A stretch of 64,000 bases of DNA from contig SVLJ01000004.1 of NCBI GenBank assembly GCA_015067995.1, positions 124,001-188,000 of the forward strand, given 5' to 3'. The translations under genes were made by a program, and so were the position numbers. The notes beneath the pieces were generated by a model, which was given only the letters and a program-made list of their open reading frames with translations, had not been told where the DNA came from and searched no databases. Each line of letters begins with the position of its first letter. Positions within the stretch are counted from its first letter, which is position 1. This DNA comes from Oscillospiraceae bacterium. Lineage in GTDB: Bacteria; Bacillota; Clostridia; Oscillospirales; Oscillospiraceae. Below, piece after piece: positions 1 through 7,592 of this stretch.

Positions 1-524
1 GTAGTGTCGGACATGGGAGACATCTTGTCACCAAAGTACGCACCTGAAACCACAGCACCGGCAATAACGCCTGCGGGAATGCCCAGATTGATACCAACAC
101 CATACAGCGCCAGACCCATGGTGGCAATACAACCGAAAGACGTACCGGTACACACGGAGGTCACCGCGCACAGAATAAAGGTCAGGGGTACAATCGCCTT
201 GGGAGAGATCACATCCAGACCATAGTAAATCAGAGAAGGCAGCGTACCGCCAATCAGCCAAACACCGATCAAAACACCAACCATGGTCAGAATGACAAAG
301 GCCATGCCGTAGTTGGAAATATTCTCCATGCCGGCCTTCTGAATCTCATCCCACTTGGCTCCCATCAGCAGGGCAGCTACAACAGACACGATGGCCGCAA
401 CAAACACGGACATCTGTGCGCCCCACCCCAGCTTCAGGCCGAGGACGATGGTAATAACAATCGCCGCCAGTGACAGCATGGCTGCTGCCGGGTTTACGTT
501 CTTGCTGCTTCCTGTTGCATTCAT
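1..524 (-). CDS. nhaC: NhaC-family Na+/H+ antiporter, N-terminal part
   Basis: This is the first 174 residues of a multi-pass membrane antiporter; the rest lies beyond the window edge. Hydrophobic stretches follow one another from about residue 13, and the last residues visible contain GDKMSPMSDTT, a stretch typical of NhaC-type antiporters (Na+/H+ and malate/lactate exchangers such as MleN). Proteins of this family sit in the cytoplasmic membrane and exchange Na+ for H+ or couple it to organic acids; which substrate applies here cannot be told. The ATG at 522-524 has AGGAGG eight bases upstream. A good sigma-A promoter lies about 85 bp upstream, and a 33-codon membrane peptide gene lies upstream of that promoter on the same strand. 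The family call is firm; the substrate is open. Confidence 0.87.
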   Translation of the reverse strand, partial: MNATGSSKNVNPAAAMLSLAAIVITIVLGLKLGWGAQMSVFVAAIVSVVAALLMGAKWDEIQKAGMENISNYGMAFVILTMVGVLIGVWLIGGTLPSLIYYGLDVISPKAIVPLTFILCAVTSVCTGTSFGCIATMGLALYGVGINLGIPAGVIAGAVVSGAYFGDKMSPMSDT

Positions 525-574
525 AGCAGTTTCCTCCTGATTTCTCACTGTAGACACACTACGTACATTTTAAC

Positions 575-648
575 GCTTTAAAGCTTTTAACCTCTAAAGC
601 ACAGCAACATTATAGCACGTTATTTCGTTTTGTAAATACACTTTAAAG
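575..648 (-). promoter_or_regulatory. nhaC promoter region with two CTTTAAAG palindromes
   Basis: Read on the minus strand, TTTACA (631-636) and TATAAT (609-614) are separated by 16 bp, a good sigma-A promoter for nhaC. The palindrome CTTTAAAG occurs just upstream of the -35 (641-648) and again downstream in the leader (576-583, there extended to GCTTTAAAGC). The two centres are about 65 bp apart, as expected for paired operators, but no regulator is known. Confidence 0.55.
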
Positions 649-687
649 CGGAAAAGAACAAAATTTGCAGAAACTTTTGCGAACATT

Positions 688-789
688 CTATTGTCTGTTC
701 TTCCCCTCAATGAAATCGATCAACCGAAACAGCTGTAAAGCGCAGGTAATCATTCCAAGAATCATCAGCATCAGCGTCCATGTATTCAT
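688..789 (-). CDS. 33-residue single-span membrane peptide upstream of nhaC
   Basis: A short open frame begins at the ATG at 787-789 with a strong AGGAGG site seven bases upstream and ends at a TAG at 688-690. The peptide starts MNTWTLMLMILGM, has one hydrophobic segment (about residues 4-21) and ends in a charged tail rich in Arg, Lys, Asp and Glu. It lies between the terminator of the upstream gene and the nhaC promoter, on the same strand as nhaC. Very small single-span proteins encoded beside secondary transporters (for example the MetS-type small subunits of sodium symporters) are known helpers of transporter assembly. By position this could be such a subunit for the NhaC protein, which is inference. 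The ribosome site and composition make it likely to be real. Confidence 0.6.
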   Translation of the reverse strand: MNTWTLMLMILGMITCALQLFRLIDFIEGKNRQ

Positions 790-861
790 TTGCAGTTCCT
801 CCTGTTATTTTATTATCTGCGTTTACAATACTTCAAAATATGTACAATAAACCGTACTAAA

Positions 862-907
862 GCAAAATAACAGGCAGGTGAATCCCGCGCTCGGATTCAT
901 CTGCCTG
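862..907 (-). terminator. Rho-independent terminator after the 914-1390 gene
   Basis: A 15-bp arm at 871-885 pairs with 893-907 around a short GC-rich loop, nearly perfectly. On the minus strand the hairpin is followed by TTATTTTG. Confidence 0.8.
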
Positions 908-913
908 CTTGAA

Positions 914-1390
914 TTACGCTTCTGTCACCAGCTTACCGCAGATGTGCTCCGGTATAAGCTGCAGCAAAAGTGTCCTGTGTGCTGCCTGTCTGATTTCTTC
1001 CCGAATATACGTTTCGTCCTGTGTAAATTTGCGGCTTAGCTTCGTGGTGATCTCTGTGATCAGCGATATGTCATCTATGATCTCGATCTTACCGAAAACA
1101 ATAACGCTCTTCACCTGCCAGGCCCACTCTCCTTCCTGCCGGATGCCGCGGTCATATGTGCAAAAAGAGACTTTGTTATGCTCTTTCAACGCATCTAAAC
1201 GATGTCCAACATTTCCGCAATGGAAATAGATTCTTCCGTCTTCTTCGTTGTACCAATGATTCATGGGCATACCATAAGGATAATCATCATCTCCCAAAAC
1301 GGACAAAACGCCCCGCGTCTCTTCTTTGAGGATTCTTACGCATTCCTCTTGCGGAAGCGCTTTATTCTTTCTGATCAATTCTCTAAACAT
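914..1390 (-). CDS. Pyridoxamine 5'-phosphate oxidase family (FMN-binding split barrel) protein
   Basis: The 158-residue protein resembles the NimA / pyridoxamine-phosphate-oxidase-like split-barrel family. It has an N-terminal helix, then GVLSVLGDDDYPYGMPMN, IYFHCGNVGHRLDALK and VSFCTYD. The strand IYFH followed by GHRLDAL is the usual FMN-phosphate-binding stretch. Such proteins bind FMN or related cofactors in the cytoplasm and reduce small molecules; nitroimidazole-resistance (Nim) proteins belong here, but the substrate cannot be assigned. I chose the ATG at 1388-1390 because GGAGG sits six bases upstream; an in-frame start further upstream would run towards the tRNA terminator and has no ribosome site. 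The gene stands alone between two terminators. Confidence 0.8.
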   Translation of the reverse strand: MFRELIRKNKALPQEECVRILKEETRGVLSVLGDDDYPYGMPMNHWYNEEDGRIYFHCGNVGHRLDALKEHNKVSFCTYDRGIRQEGEWAWQVKSVIVFGKIEIIDDISLITEITTKLSRKFTQDETYIREEIRQAAHRTLLLQLIPEHICGKLVTEA

Positions 1391-1423
1391 AACCGCCTCC
1401 AAAGCATTTTTTCCATCGTAGCA

Positions 1424-1456
1424 CAAAAAAAGACCTGAGGCAACGCCTCAGGTCTT
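1424..1456 (-). terminator. Terminator of the tRNA-Gln gene
   Basis: The perfect stem GACCTGAGGC / GCCTCAGGTC with a 3-base loop is followed on the minus strand by a run of seven T. It begins almost directly after the encoded CCA of the tRNA. Confidence 0.9.
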
Positions 1457-1530
1457 TGGCAGCGGGTGAAGGATTCGAACCCTCACATACAGAGTCAGAG
1501 TCTGCTGTGCTACCATTACACAAACCCGCT
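1457..1530 (-). tRNA. tRNA-Gln (anticodon CTG)
   Basis: The 74-base gene folds into a full cloverleaf. The acceptor arms are AGCGGGT / ACCCGCT, the D-arm contains GTAATGGTAGCAC, and the anticodon stem GCAGA / TCTGT encloses the loop CTCTGAC, giving anticodon CTG. The T-arm contains GGTTCGAAT, and CCA is encoded. It reads CAG glutamine codons. The gene stands alone with its own promoter and terminator. Confidence 0.95.
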
Positions 1531-1560
1531 ATATCCATTCGTTCGTAACGAACAGATATT

Positions 1561-1588
1561 ATTATACAGAAACAAGCAGAAATGTCAA
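1561..1588 (-). promoter_or_regulatory. Consensus sigma-A promoter of tRNA-Gln
   Basis: On the minus strand TTGACA (1583-1588) and TATAAT (1561-1566) are both perfect consensus, with a 16-bp spacer. Between promoter and tRNA lies a short dyad, GTTCG-TAA-CGAAC at 1541-1553. Confidence 0.85.
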
Positions 1589-1631
1589 TACTCTTTTTCA
1601 AAAAAACTTACTGTTTTTCAAGAGTTTTTCC

Positions 1632-2504
1632 TCACACCTCAGTTGCTCCCGTCTCTCCGCCCAACTGATGATAATAATCTGTCAGGGCATAACGGCGGCC
1701 GTTGAACTTACAGCCTGCCAGTGTATCGATCTGGGCGTCGTGGATGGCGGCAAAGATGCTTTTCTCAATGTTAGGATTGGTTTTTTTCAGTTCCCACAGC
1801 AGTTTCTTCATTTCCTGTCGCTTGCTGTCTCCCACGCCATCCTCTGCTGCGTCACGCGCCTCGGTAAAGCGGCAGGCACACTGGAGAAAGCGCAGGTCAT
1901 TATAATTGCGCCAGTTGATGATGGCATCCTCATGCACACAGTAAAGAGGTCGGATCAGTTCCATCCCCGGGAAATTCTTACTGTGGAGTTTCGGCGGCAT
2001 AGACTGCATCTGAGCACCGTAAAACAGCCCCAGCAGTGTCGTTTCTATCACATCCGACATATGGTGTCCCAAGGCGATTTTATTGCATCCCAGTTCCTGT
2101 GCCTTGCTGTACAGGAAGCCACGGCGCATCTTGGCACACAGATAGCAGGGGTTTCTGTCCACTACAGTGGTCACTTCAAAGATATTACTCTCAAAAACTG
2201 TAATTGGGATCTCCAGCCGCCTGGCATTTTCCTCGATCAACTGCCGATTCGCCGGATTGTAGCCGGGATCCATTACCAGAAACACCAAATCAAAAGGATG
2301 GTCAGTGTGACGCTGCAGTTCCTGCATCAGTTTGGCCAGCACAATGGAATCCTTGCCGCCGGAAATACAAACGGCGATTTTGTCTCCCGGCGCAATCAAC
2401 TCGTAGCGTTTCACAGCCGCAACGAAGGGATTCCACAGTGTCTTGCGATAGGTTTTGATAAGACTGCGCTCGGCAATAGCGCAGGGAGTCAATTCTCGTG
2501 CCAC
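1632..2504 (-). CDS. TtcA-like tRNA thiolation protein (PP-loop ATPase)
   Basis: About 290 residues with the PP-loop motif SGGKDS near residue 48 and the cysteine pair CYLC near residue 120, plus downstream cysteines in a CAC stretch (near 210). These are the hallmarks of the TtcA/TtuA class that adenylates a tRNA base and inserts sulfur using an Fe-S cluster. The usual TtcA product is 2-thiocytidine-32, but the subfamily cannot be settled by eye. Start choice: no ATG is available. A GTG at 2502-2504 has GGGAG seven bases upstream, which I prefer to the TTG two codons earlier, where the ribosome site would almost touch the start. The gene begins about 30 bp after the cardiolipin synthase stop and is probably co-transcribed with it. 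Confidence 0.85.
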   Translation of the reverse strand: MARELTPCAIAERSLIKTYRKTLWNPFVAAVKRYELIAPGDKIAVCISGGKDSIVLAKLMQELQRHTDHPFDLVFLVMDPGYNPANRQLIEENARRLEIPITVFESNIFEVTTVVDRNPCYLCAKMRRGFLYSKAQELGCNKIALGHHMSDVIETTLLGLFYGAQMQSMPPKLHSKNFPGMELIRPLYCVHEDAIINWRNYNDLRFLQCACRFTEARDAAEDGVGDSKRQEMKKLLWELKKTNPNIEKSIFAAIHDAQIDTLAGCKFNGRRYALTDYYHQLGGETGATEV

Positions 2505-2533
2505 GGTCAATCTCCCGTTTCTTCAGGATAGAA

Positions 2534-4084
2534 TCACAGCCAAATGGCAAACAGCTTCAGCACAGAGGCAAACCCCCGGCGCAGCCAGGAGCGTTTGTTC
2601 CACTCCTCCAGTGTGTAGATGTGGCTCTGCTGCATAATGCAGTCCATGTCCTCCAGCAGCTCTTCCACCACCGGAGAATTGTACATCAGGGCAGCCCCCT
2701 CATAATGCAGGTGGAAGGTCCTGTAATCCATGTTGGTACTGCCCACCAGAGCCACTTCCCTGTCCACCATCACACTCTTGGCGTGCAGGAAACCAGGCGT
2801 ATATTTGTAGATCTTCACACCATGGGACAGCAGCTGTCCCCAGTAAGTCTCTGCTACCATATAGGTGAATTTATGATCCGGCACCGCAGGGATCATCAAA
2901 CGGACATCCACGCCGGCGTCGGCCGCAATACACAGTGCCTTCTGCATAGCATCCTCCACCGCATAGTACGGCGTTGTGATATATACCATATGATTTGCGG
3001 AGGAGATCATCTGCAGATATACTTCTTCAATGGGATGATCCGGATTGCTCACAGGACCGTCGGTAAATGGCTGACACCAGCCCTCCCCCTCGCACTCCAT
3101 CTGCGGACGATAATAATCATCCTCATTGGGCATGGTGCGCCCCATCATTTTCCACATCTGGATAAACTGTGCCGCAAAACCCCAGGCTGCCGCACCTTCG
3201 ATCCGCACACCGGAATCCTTCCAATGGCCGTAGCGGTTCACAATATTGGCATACTCGTCACCGATATTGATTCCACCGGTATAGGCCCAGTAGCCATCGA
3301 TCACCGCGATCTTCCGGTGATCCCGGAAATTGAAATAGATGCGATTGACATAGCGATGGACAGGATTGAACACTTCCACTTCGATGCCTGCATCCTGTAT
3401 TTTCTGCAAAGTCTCATCAGAGAGGCGGGTCAGATTTCCGAAATCATCAAAAATGATGCGAACCTCCACTCCCTGCTCCACCCTGCGGCGCAGGACATCA
3501 AAAATCCGGTTCCAGATCTCACCCTCGGCAAGAATATAGTACTCCAGGAAGATATACGTTTCCGCCTTCTCCATGCGGGCGATAAGCTCGTCCAGAAACT
3601 CCGCGCCATCGCCCATATAATGCACCCGCGTGCCCTTGTAGACCAAAAAACCCCGCTTTTGCAGATAGGTAGCAAGGCGTCCCCATGCGGGATTCCAGCG
3701 ATTCAGCCGTGCCAGATTCTCTGTGCTGGCACGACGGGAAGACTCCTTTTCCGCAGGCGGCGGAACCTTGCGCAAGCTCAACGTCTTGGCCTGCTGAGTA
3801 CCGCCCCACAGGACAAACAGGATCATACCTGATACCGGCAGCAGCAGCAACAGACACATCCAGCTGAGTTTATAGGAAGGGCTGCCGTGACGGGTATAGA
3901 TCCAGACGGCGATCACCACCGCAATCATCTGCAAAGTACCGTAAATAAAGCTGTAGTACTCGTGCAGAAACCGGGTCAGCAGAATGGAAAACGCGATCTG
4001 GATACAAACCACCAGTACGCACATAGCAACGCTGGCAGCCGCCGAGATTCTTCGCTCAATCCGTTCCGGACTTGGTTTGCGCAT
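2534..4084 (-). CDS. cls: Cardiolipin synthase (phospholipase D superfamily)
   Basis: 516 residues. The first 90 or so residues carry two hydrophobic segments that anchor the protein in the membrane, followed by two phospholipase D active-site modules. The first contains HRKIAVIDG and GGINIGDEY; the second contains HAKSVMVD and GSTNMDYRTF. This duplicated HxK(x)4D layout is that of bacterial cardiolipin synthases, which join two phosphatidylglycerols into cardiolipin and release glycerol. I chose the ATG at 4082-4084 because AAGGAGG precedes it by five bases; in-frame starts upstream lack a ribosome site and would add residues not expected in the family. It has its own promoter and is followed closely by the TtcA-like gene. 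Confidence 0.93.
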   Translation of the reverse strand: MRKPSPERIERRISAAASVAMCVLVVCIQIAFSILLTRFLHEYYSFIYGTLQMIAVVIAVWIYTRHGSPSYKLSWMCLLLLLPVSGMILFVLWGGTQQAKTLSLRKVPPPAEKESSRRASTENLARLNRWNPAWGRLATYLQKRGFLVYKGTRVHYMGDGAEFLDELIARMEKAETYIFLEYYILAEGEIWNRIFDVLRRRVEQGVEVRIIFDDFGNLTRLSDETLQKIQDAGIEVEVFNPVHRYVNRIYFNFRDHRKIAVIDGYWAYTGGINIGDEYANIVNRYGHWKDSGVRIEGAAAWGFAAQFIQMWKMMGRTMPNEDDYYRPQMECEGEGWCQPFTDGPVSNPDHPIEEVYLQMISSANHMVYITTPYYAVEDAMQKALCIAADAGVDVRLMIPAVPDHKFTYMVAETYWGQLLSHGVKIYKYTPGFLHAKSVMVDREVALVGSTNMDYRTFHLHYEGAALMYNSPVVEELLEDMDCIMQQSHIYTLEEWNKRSWLRRGFASVLKLFAIWL

Positions 4085-4227
4085 GTTCGCCTCCTTCTCC
4101 TGCCGCAGCATAACTGCCGCAGGACTTCTCTTTTTATATATGACACTTCGTGACAAAGCTATACCTGCATCTTTGCGTATTTTGTCCGGAATCTGCAAAA
4201 AACGCAGAAAACGATCACTTTTGAATC

Positions 4228-4256
4228 ATTATAACACAGGAAAAACCTCTCTGCAA
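4228..4256 (-). promoter_or_regulatory. Sigma-A promoter of cls
   Basis: On the minus strand TTGCAG (4251-4256), a 17-bp spacer and TATAAT (4228-4233). The leader to the ATG is about 140 bases and contains no obvious riboswitch. Confidence 0.7.
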
Positions 4257-4271
4257 GGGCATCTGCCCCAC

Positions 4272-4320
4272 AAGAAATGTTCCGGAGAATCGCATAGCGC
4301 GACTCTCCGGAACATTGCAA
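4272..4320 (-). terminator. Terminator after the MmgE/PrpD gene
   Basis: The arms AATGTTCCGGAGA and TCTCCGGAACATT are separated by a GC-rich loop, directly after the stop of the minus-strand gene. The T run is short (TTTC). Confidence 0.7.
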
Positions 4321-4333
4321 AAATCAAACTTGT

Positions 4334-5689
4334 TTACAGGGCAGCAATCTGATCCAGATTCATGATCCAGTTGACCATCTCGTCCTTCTGAGCCTCGGTC
4401 ATATCCTCGGCACAGGTGCGCAGCTTGGCAATACGCTGCTCCTCGGTCATGCCGTTGGGTTCAGAACCCAGAGGATACTGGCAGTACATGGACAAGGTCT
4501 CGCCACTCTTCAGATCCACTTCCACAATGCCGTGGTTGGGAGAGATGGCATTGTAGCCGTCCAGACCGTTATCGGGCAGAACCTTGATCTTCTTGGCAAA
4601 GTCCACATACTTCTGGGGTGCCTTGCGGTCAGGCCAGCGATAGTGACGCAGCTCCACGTTGCCATCCAGGAAGACGCAGGAAACGGTGTACTGCAGGGAG
4701 AACTGACCACCGAAGTTGATATCCATCTCGGCATTGATAGGCGTATTGACATACATGCCGGTTGTCTGCTGGAAAATACGGATGGCCTCAATATCCTCAG
4801 CCTTCACGCCGTGCTCTTCACGCAGAGCCAGCGCAGCGGCGATGGCACCATGAGTCTTGCGGCAGCAGGGCCAGGGTTTGAAGTACATATCCATGCACTG
4901 GTACTCCTTACCCAGACCGCAGGTATAGTAACGGCTGGCAATGGCGTTGTTGTCGTTGAGTCCGGGGCCCTCATAACCCAGCATGGCAAACTCGGCAGCT
5001 TCCACGCCGGTACGGTTCAGATAGGCGTACTTGATGACGTTGGCGGTACTACCGGCAGCCTTTCCGTCGGTAGCGGGGCTGACATAGCCCGTGCTCTTGG
5101 ACTTCAGACCCACGCTGAGATGGCCGGCCAGAGTACAGGCAGAGAAGATCTGCTTTGCATTGGCGCCCATCAGCTTGGCTGCAACAACGGCAGAGGAATA
5201 GATATCTGCCACGGTGGAATCGTGAGAGGGATTGCGCATACGGGCAGCAGCCTCGATGCCCAGAACCACTGCCAGCAGGATATCCTTGCCGGAGGCATGT
5301 ACCTTCTGACCCACAGCCAGAGCGGTGGAAACGACGGTACGGCCGGGGTGATAAGCGCCACCCAGCATACCGGAGTTGTTGAGACCATCGTTATAGTCAT
5401 GGGTCTGGGCGTGAGCGGCATTCAGGAACGCGGCCATAGCGGCAGTGGTCTTGAAGTTGCAGCCCACTGGAGTCACATCACCGACAGGAGCCATATGATC
5501 CCAAGTAATGTCAAACATCTCACGGGTCTTGCGTCCGGCCAGCATCACAGCGATGCCGTCCACTACCACATGCTTGGCGCGGGTAACGACTTCAGCAGGC
5601 AGATCCTCAAACTTGGCATTTGCCAGAAACTCCATCATATCCTGACCAATATACTTGGCCTGATGTTTCTCATGGGTCAGTTTGTACAT
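4334..5689 (-). CDS. MmgE/PrpD family protein (dehydratase/decarboxylase/epimerase fold)
   Basis: 451 residues, the usual length of the MmgE/PrpD family, whose members include 2-methylcitrate dehydratase, cis-aconitate decarboxylase and iminodisuccinate epimerase. Typical blocks are visible: AKHVVVDGIAVMLAG near the start, AFLNAAHAQTHDYND near residue 90, HPGRTVV, the middle segment KPWPCCRKTHGAI and a C-terminal WPDRKAPQKYVDF. The substrate is unknown: no citrate synthase, methylisocitrate lyase or other propionate gene lies nearby, which argues against a methylcitrate role. The ATG at 5687-5689 is chosen because AAGGAG lies 12 bases upstream and the family usually starts here. The gene stands alone with its own promoter and terminator. 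Confidence 0.88.
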   Translation of the reverse strand: MYKLTHEKHQAKYIGQDMMEFLANAKFEDLPAEVVTRAKHVVVDGIAVMLAGRKTREMFDITWDHMAPVGDVTPVGCNFKTTAAMAAFLNAAHAQTHDYNDGLNNSGMLGGAYHPGRTVVSTALAVGQKVHASGKDILLAVVLGIEAAARMRNPSHDSTVADIYSSAVVAAKLMGANAKQIFSACTLAGHLSVGLKSKSTGYVSPATDGKAAGSTANVIKYAYLNRTGVEAAEFAMLGYEGPGLNDNNAIASRYYTCGLGKEYQCMDMYFKPWPCCRKTHGAIAAALALREEHGVKAEDIEAIRIFQQTTGMYVNTPINAEMDINFGGQFSLQYTVSCVFLDGNVELRHYRWPDRKAPQKYVDFAKKIKVLPDNGLDGYNAISPNHGIVEVDLKSGETLSMYCQYPLGSEPNGMTEEQRIAKLRTCAEDMTEAQKDEMVNWIMNLDQIAAL

Positions 5690-5707
5690 AGCAGAAGACA
5701 CTCCTTT

Positions 5708-5791
5708 GCACGAATTACAATGTATTACAATGTCATGATATGTATAATGCATACCTTATACACTATACCAAGAAAGTGCCTGTTCCGTCAA
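5708..5791 (-). promoter_or_regulatory. Promoter and repeat-containing leader of the MmgE/PrpD gene
   Basis: On the minus strand TTGACG (5786-5791), an 18-bp spacer and TATAGT (5762-5767). The leader holds two direct copies of ACATTGTAAT (around 5713-5736), a possible operator. Confidence 0.6.
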
Positions 5792-5857
5792 GGAAACAGA
5801 TATCGGAATTTGCCGTATTTCCTGAAAACTTTTCCTTTTTTATGTATGCTGCGTACG

Positions 5858-5897
5858 ATAAACGATTCGCTCTGCCTTTCGGCAGGGCGAATCGTTA
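5858..5897 (-). terminator. Terminator after pncB
   Basis: A long hairpin, AACGATTCGC...GCGAATCGTT with inner TGCC/GGCA pairing and a TTTC loop. It starts a few bases after the pncB stop. Confidence 0.7.
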
Positions 5898-5900
5898 TCA

Positions 5901-7346
5901 TCACATATTTTCCCGCAGAAGGCGCTGCTTCAGCTCCCAGAGGTTATGAGAGAGGTCCACATAGTAGGTATGGGGATTATCGAAGCGTTTGACTTCCTCC
6001 CAGAGGGTATCCAGCTGTGCCTTGCAGTAATCCTGGATCTCCTGCAGCGTGGGACGCTTATAAACCAGCTTACCCTTCTCAAAAACGGGCTCCTGCAGGT
6101 TGCGGGCCGTATAGTTGGTGAGTTCTTTCCGTTTCCAGGTAGCACGGGCATCAAAGATCTCCAACGGTTTGGAATCGTCCACCACCTCGTCATGGACACA
6201 CAGGTAGTCCGCCAGAGCCTTGCCGGTCTCGTTATCGTAGAGACGGTAGATCTTCTTGAAGTGCGGATTGGTTATCTTGTCCACATTCTCACTGACCTTG
6301 ATCTTCGGGACGATTTTGCCCTCCTGATCCTCCACTGCAGTCAGTTTGTACACGCCGCCGAATACCGGCTCACTGCGGGCGGTGATCATCCGCTCGCCCA
6401 CACCGAAGGCGTCAATATCTGCGTTCTGCAGCATCAGATCCTGAATGATGTACTCATCCAGAGAGTTGGAAATGGAGATCTTGCACTCCGGCCAGCCGGC
6501 ATCATCCAGCATCTTACGGGCTTTGCGGGTAAGGTATGCCATATCACCGGAATCCAGACGGATACCGCATTGGGTAATGCCCAGAGGACGCAGCGCCTCG
6601 TTGAATGCGCGGATGGCATTGGGCACACCGGACTTCAGGGTATTGTAGGTATCCACCAGCAGCGTAGCATTATGGGGATATGTCTCGCAATAGGTACGGA
6701 ATGCCTCATACTCCGTGTCAAACATCTGCACCCAGGCATGCGCCATGGTACCGGTGGCGGGAACACCGAACAGTTCCTCGGAAATGGTACAGGCTGTACC
6801 CTTGCAGCCGCCGATATACGCAGCACGGGCACCCAGCACTGCACCGTCAGCGCCCTGCGCACGGCGGGAACCAAACTCCAGCACCGCACGCCCCTGAGCC
6901 GCACGCACAATGCGGCTGGCTTTGGTGGCAATCAGGCTCTGGTGATTAATGGCCAGCAGCGTATAGGTCTCGATGAGCTGCGCTTCCATAGCAGGCGCAC
7001 GCACCGTCAGCACCGGCTCACGGGGGAAAATAGGTGTGCCTTCGGGAATTGCCCAGATGTCGCCGGTGAAATGGAAGTTACGCAGATATTCCAGGAAATC
7101 TTCGTCAAACAATTCCTTTCCCCGCAGATACTCAATGTCCTCATCGGTAAAATGCAGATCCAGAATATAATCGATCAGCTGATCCAGCCCGGCGGCAATG
7201 GCGAAACCGCCCTTGTCGGGAACGTCACGGAAAAACACATCGAAATAGACAATGCGGTCCTTATAACCCGCCTTCATATAGCCGTTGGCCATGGTGAACT
7301 CATAAAAGTCACACAGCATAGACAGATTCAGTTTATGACCAGTCAT
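5901..7346 (-). CDS. pncB: Nicotinate phosphoribosyltransferase
   Basis: 481 residues matching the longer Gram-positive type of nicotinate phosphoribosyltransferase, which converts nicotinate and PRPP to nicotinate mononucleotide in NAD salvage. Diagnostic stretches include LCDFYEFTMANGY at the start, VLEFGSRRAQG near residue 160, GTMAHAWVQMF near 200, LVDTYNT and GIRLDSGDM in the phosphoribosyl-binding half, and SNSLDEY near 290. The ATG at 7344-7346 has GGGAG eight bases upstream; the open frame extends nine more codons without a better site. Its own promoter lies about 50 bp upstream. With the nadD/yqeK fusion at 16.5 kb, it gives a route from nicotinate into NAD. Confidence 0.93.
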   Translation of the reverse strand: MTGHKLNLSMLCDFYEFTMANGYMKAGYKDRIVYFDVFFRDVPDKGGFAIAAGLDQLIDYILDLHFTDEDIEYLRGKELFDEDFLEYLRNFHFTGDIWAIPEGTPIFPREPVLTVRAPAMEAQLIETYTLLAINHQSLIATKASRIVRAAQGRAVLEFGSRRAQGADGAVLGARAAYIGGCKGTACTISEELFGVPATGTMAHAWVQMFDTEYEAFRTYCETYPHNATLLVDTYNTLKSGVPNAIRAFNEALRPLGITQCGIRLDSGDMAYLTRKARKMLDDAGWPECKISISNSLDEYIIQDLMLQNADIDAFGVGERMITARSEPVFGGVYKLTAVEDQEGKIVPKIKVSENVDKITNPHFKKIYRLYDNETGKALADYLCVHDEVVDDSKPLEIFDARATWKRKELTNYTARNLQEPVFEKGKLVYKRPTLQEIQDYCKAQLDTLWEEVKRFDNPHTYYVDLSHNLWELKQRLLRENM

Positions 7347-7391
7347 TTTCGCTCTCCCAATATCTCGGCGCACAGCGCCTGTAATGTACTG

Positions 7392-7420
7392 ATTATAGGC
7401 TAAGTTCCCTGTAAAAGCAA
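7392..7420 (-). promoter_or_regulatory. Probable pncB promoter
   Basis: On the minus strand TTGCTT (7415-7420), a 17-bp spacer and a perfect TATAAT (7392-7397). Confidence 0.55.
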
Positions 7421-7504
7421 TCGCTTTTGCAGCTATTTGTCAAATCATTCCAGAAAAATCTCGTCAAATCTCGTTTTCTTTCCTTGATTCACCTGCGGTT
7501 TCGG

Positions 7505-7533
7505 TTGACTTTTCCAAACCATTCCCCTATGAT
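7505..7533 (+). promoter_or_regulatory. Promoter of coaW
   Basis: TTGACT (7505-7510), a 17-bp spacer and TATGAT (7528-7533), about 60 bp before the coaW ATG. Confidence 0.65.
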
Positions 7534-7592
7534 GAGCATAGAATTCCCCCGTCGAATTATTTTGCGTTCATTCCACATCAGGAGGTCTTTCC

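Noticed and set aside
665-850. A 61-codon plus-strand frame over the small nhaC-linked peptide
   Set aside because: No ribosome site precedes it and it runs through regulatory sequence; the 33-codon minus-strand frame has a strong AGGAGG and better composition.
1541-1553. Dyad GTTCG-TAA-CGAAC before tRNA-Gln as a LexA box
   Set aside because: The half-sites are in the wrong order (GTTC first, GAAC second) for the GAAC-N4-GTTC pattern.
2505-2510. TTG start for the TtcA-like gene
   Set aside because: The GGGAG site would be only one or two bases from the TTG; the GTG two codons later has normal seven-base spacing.
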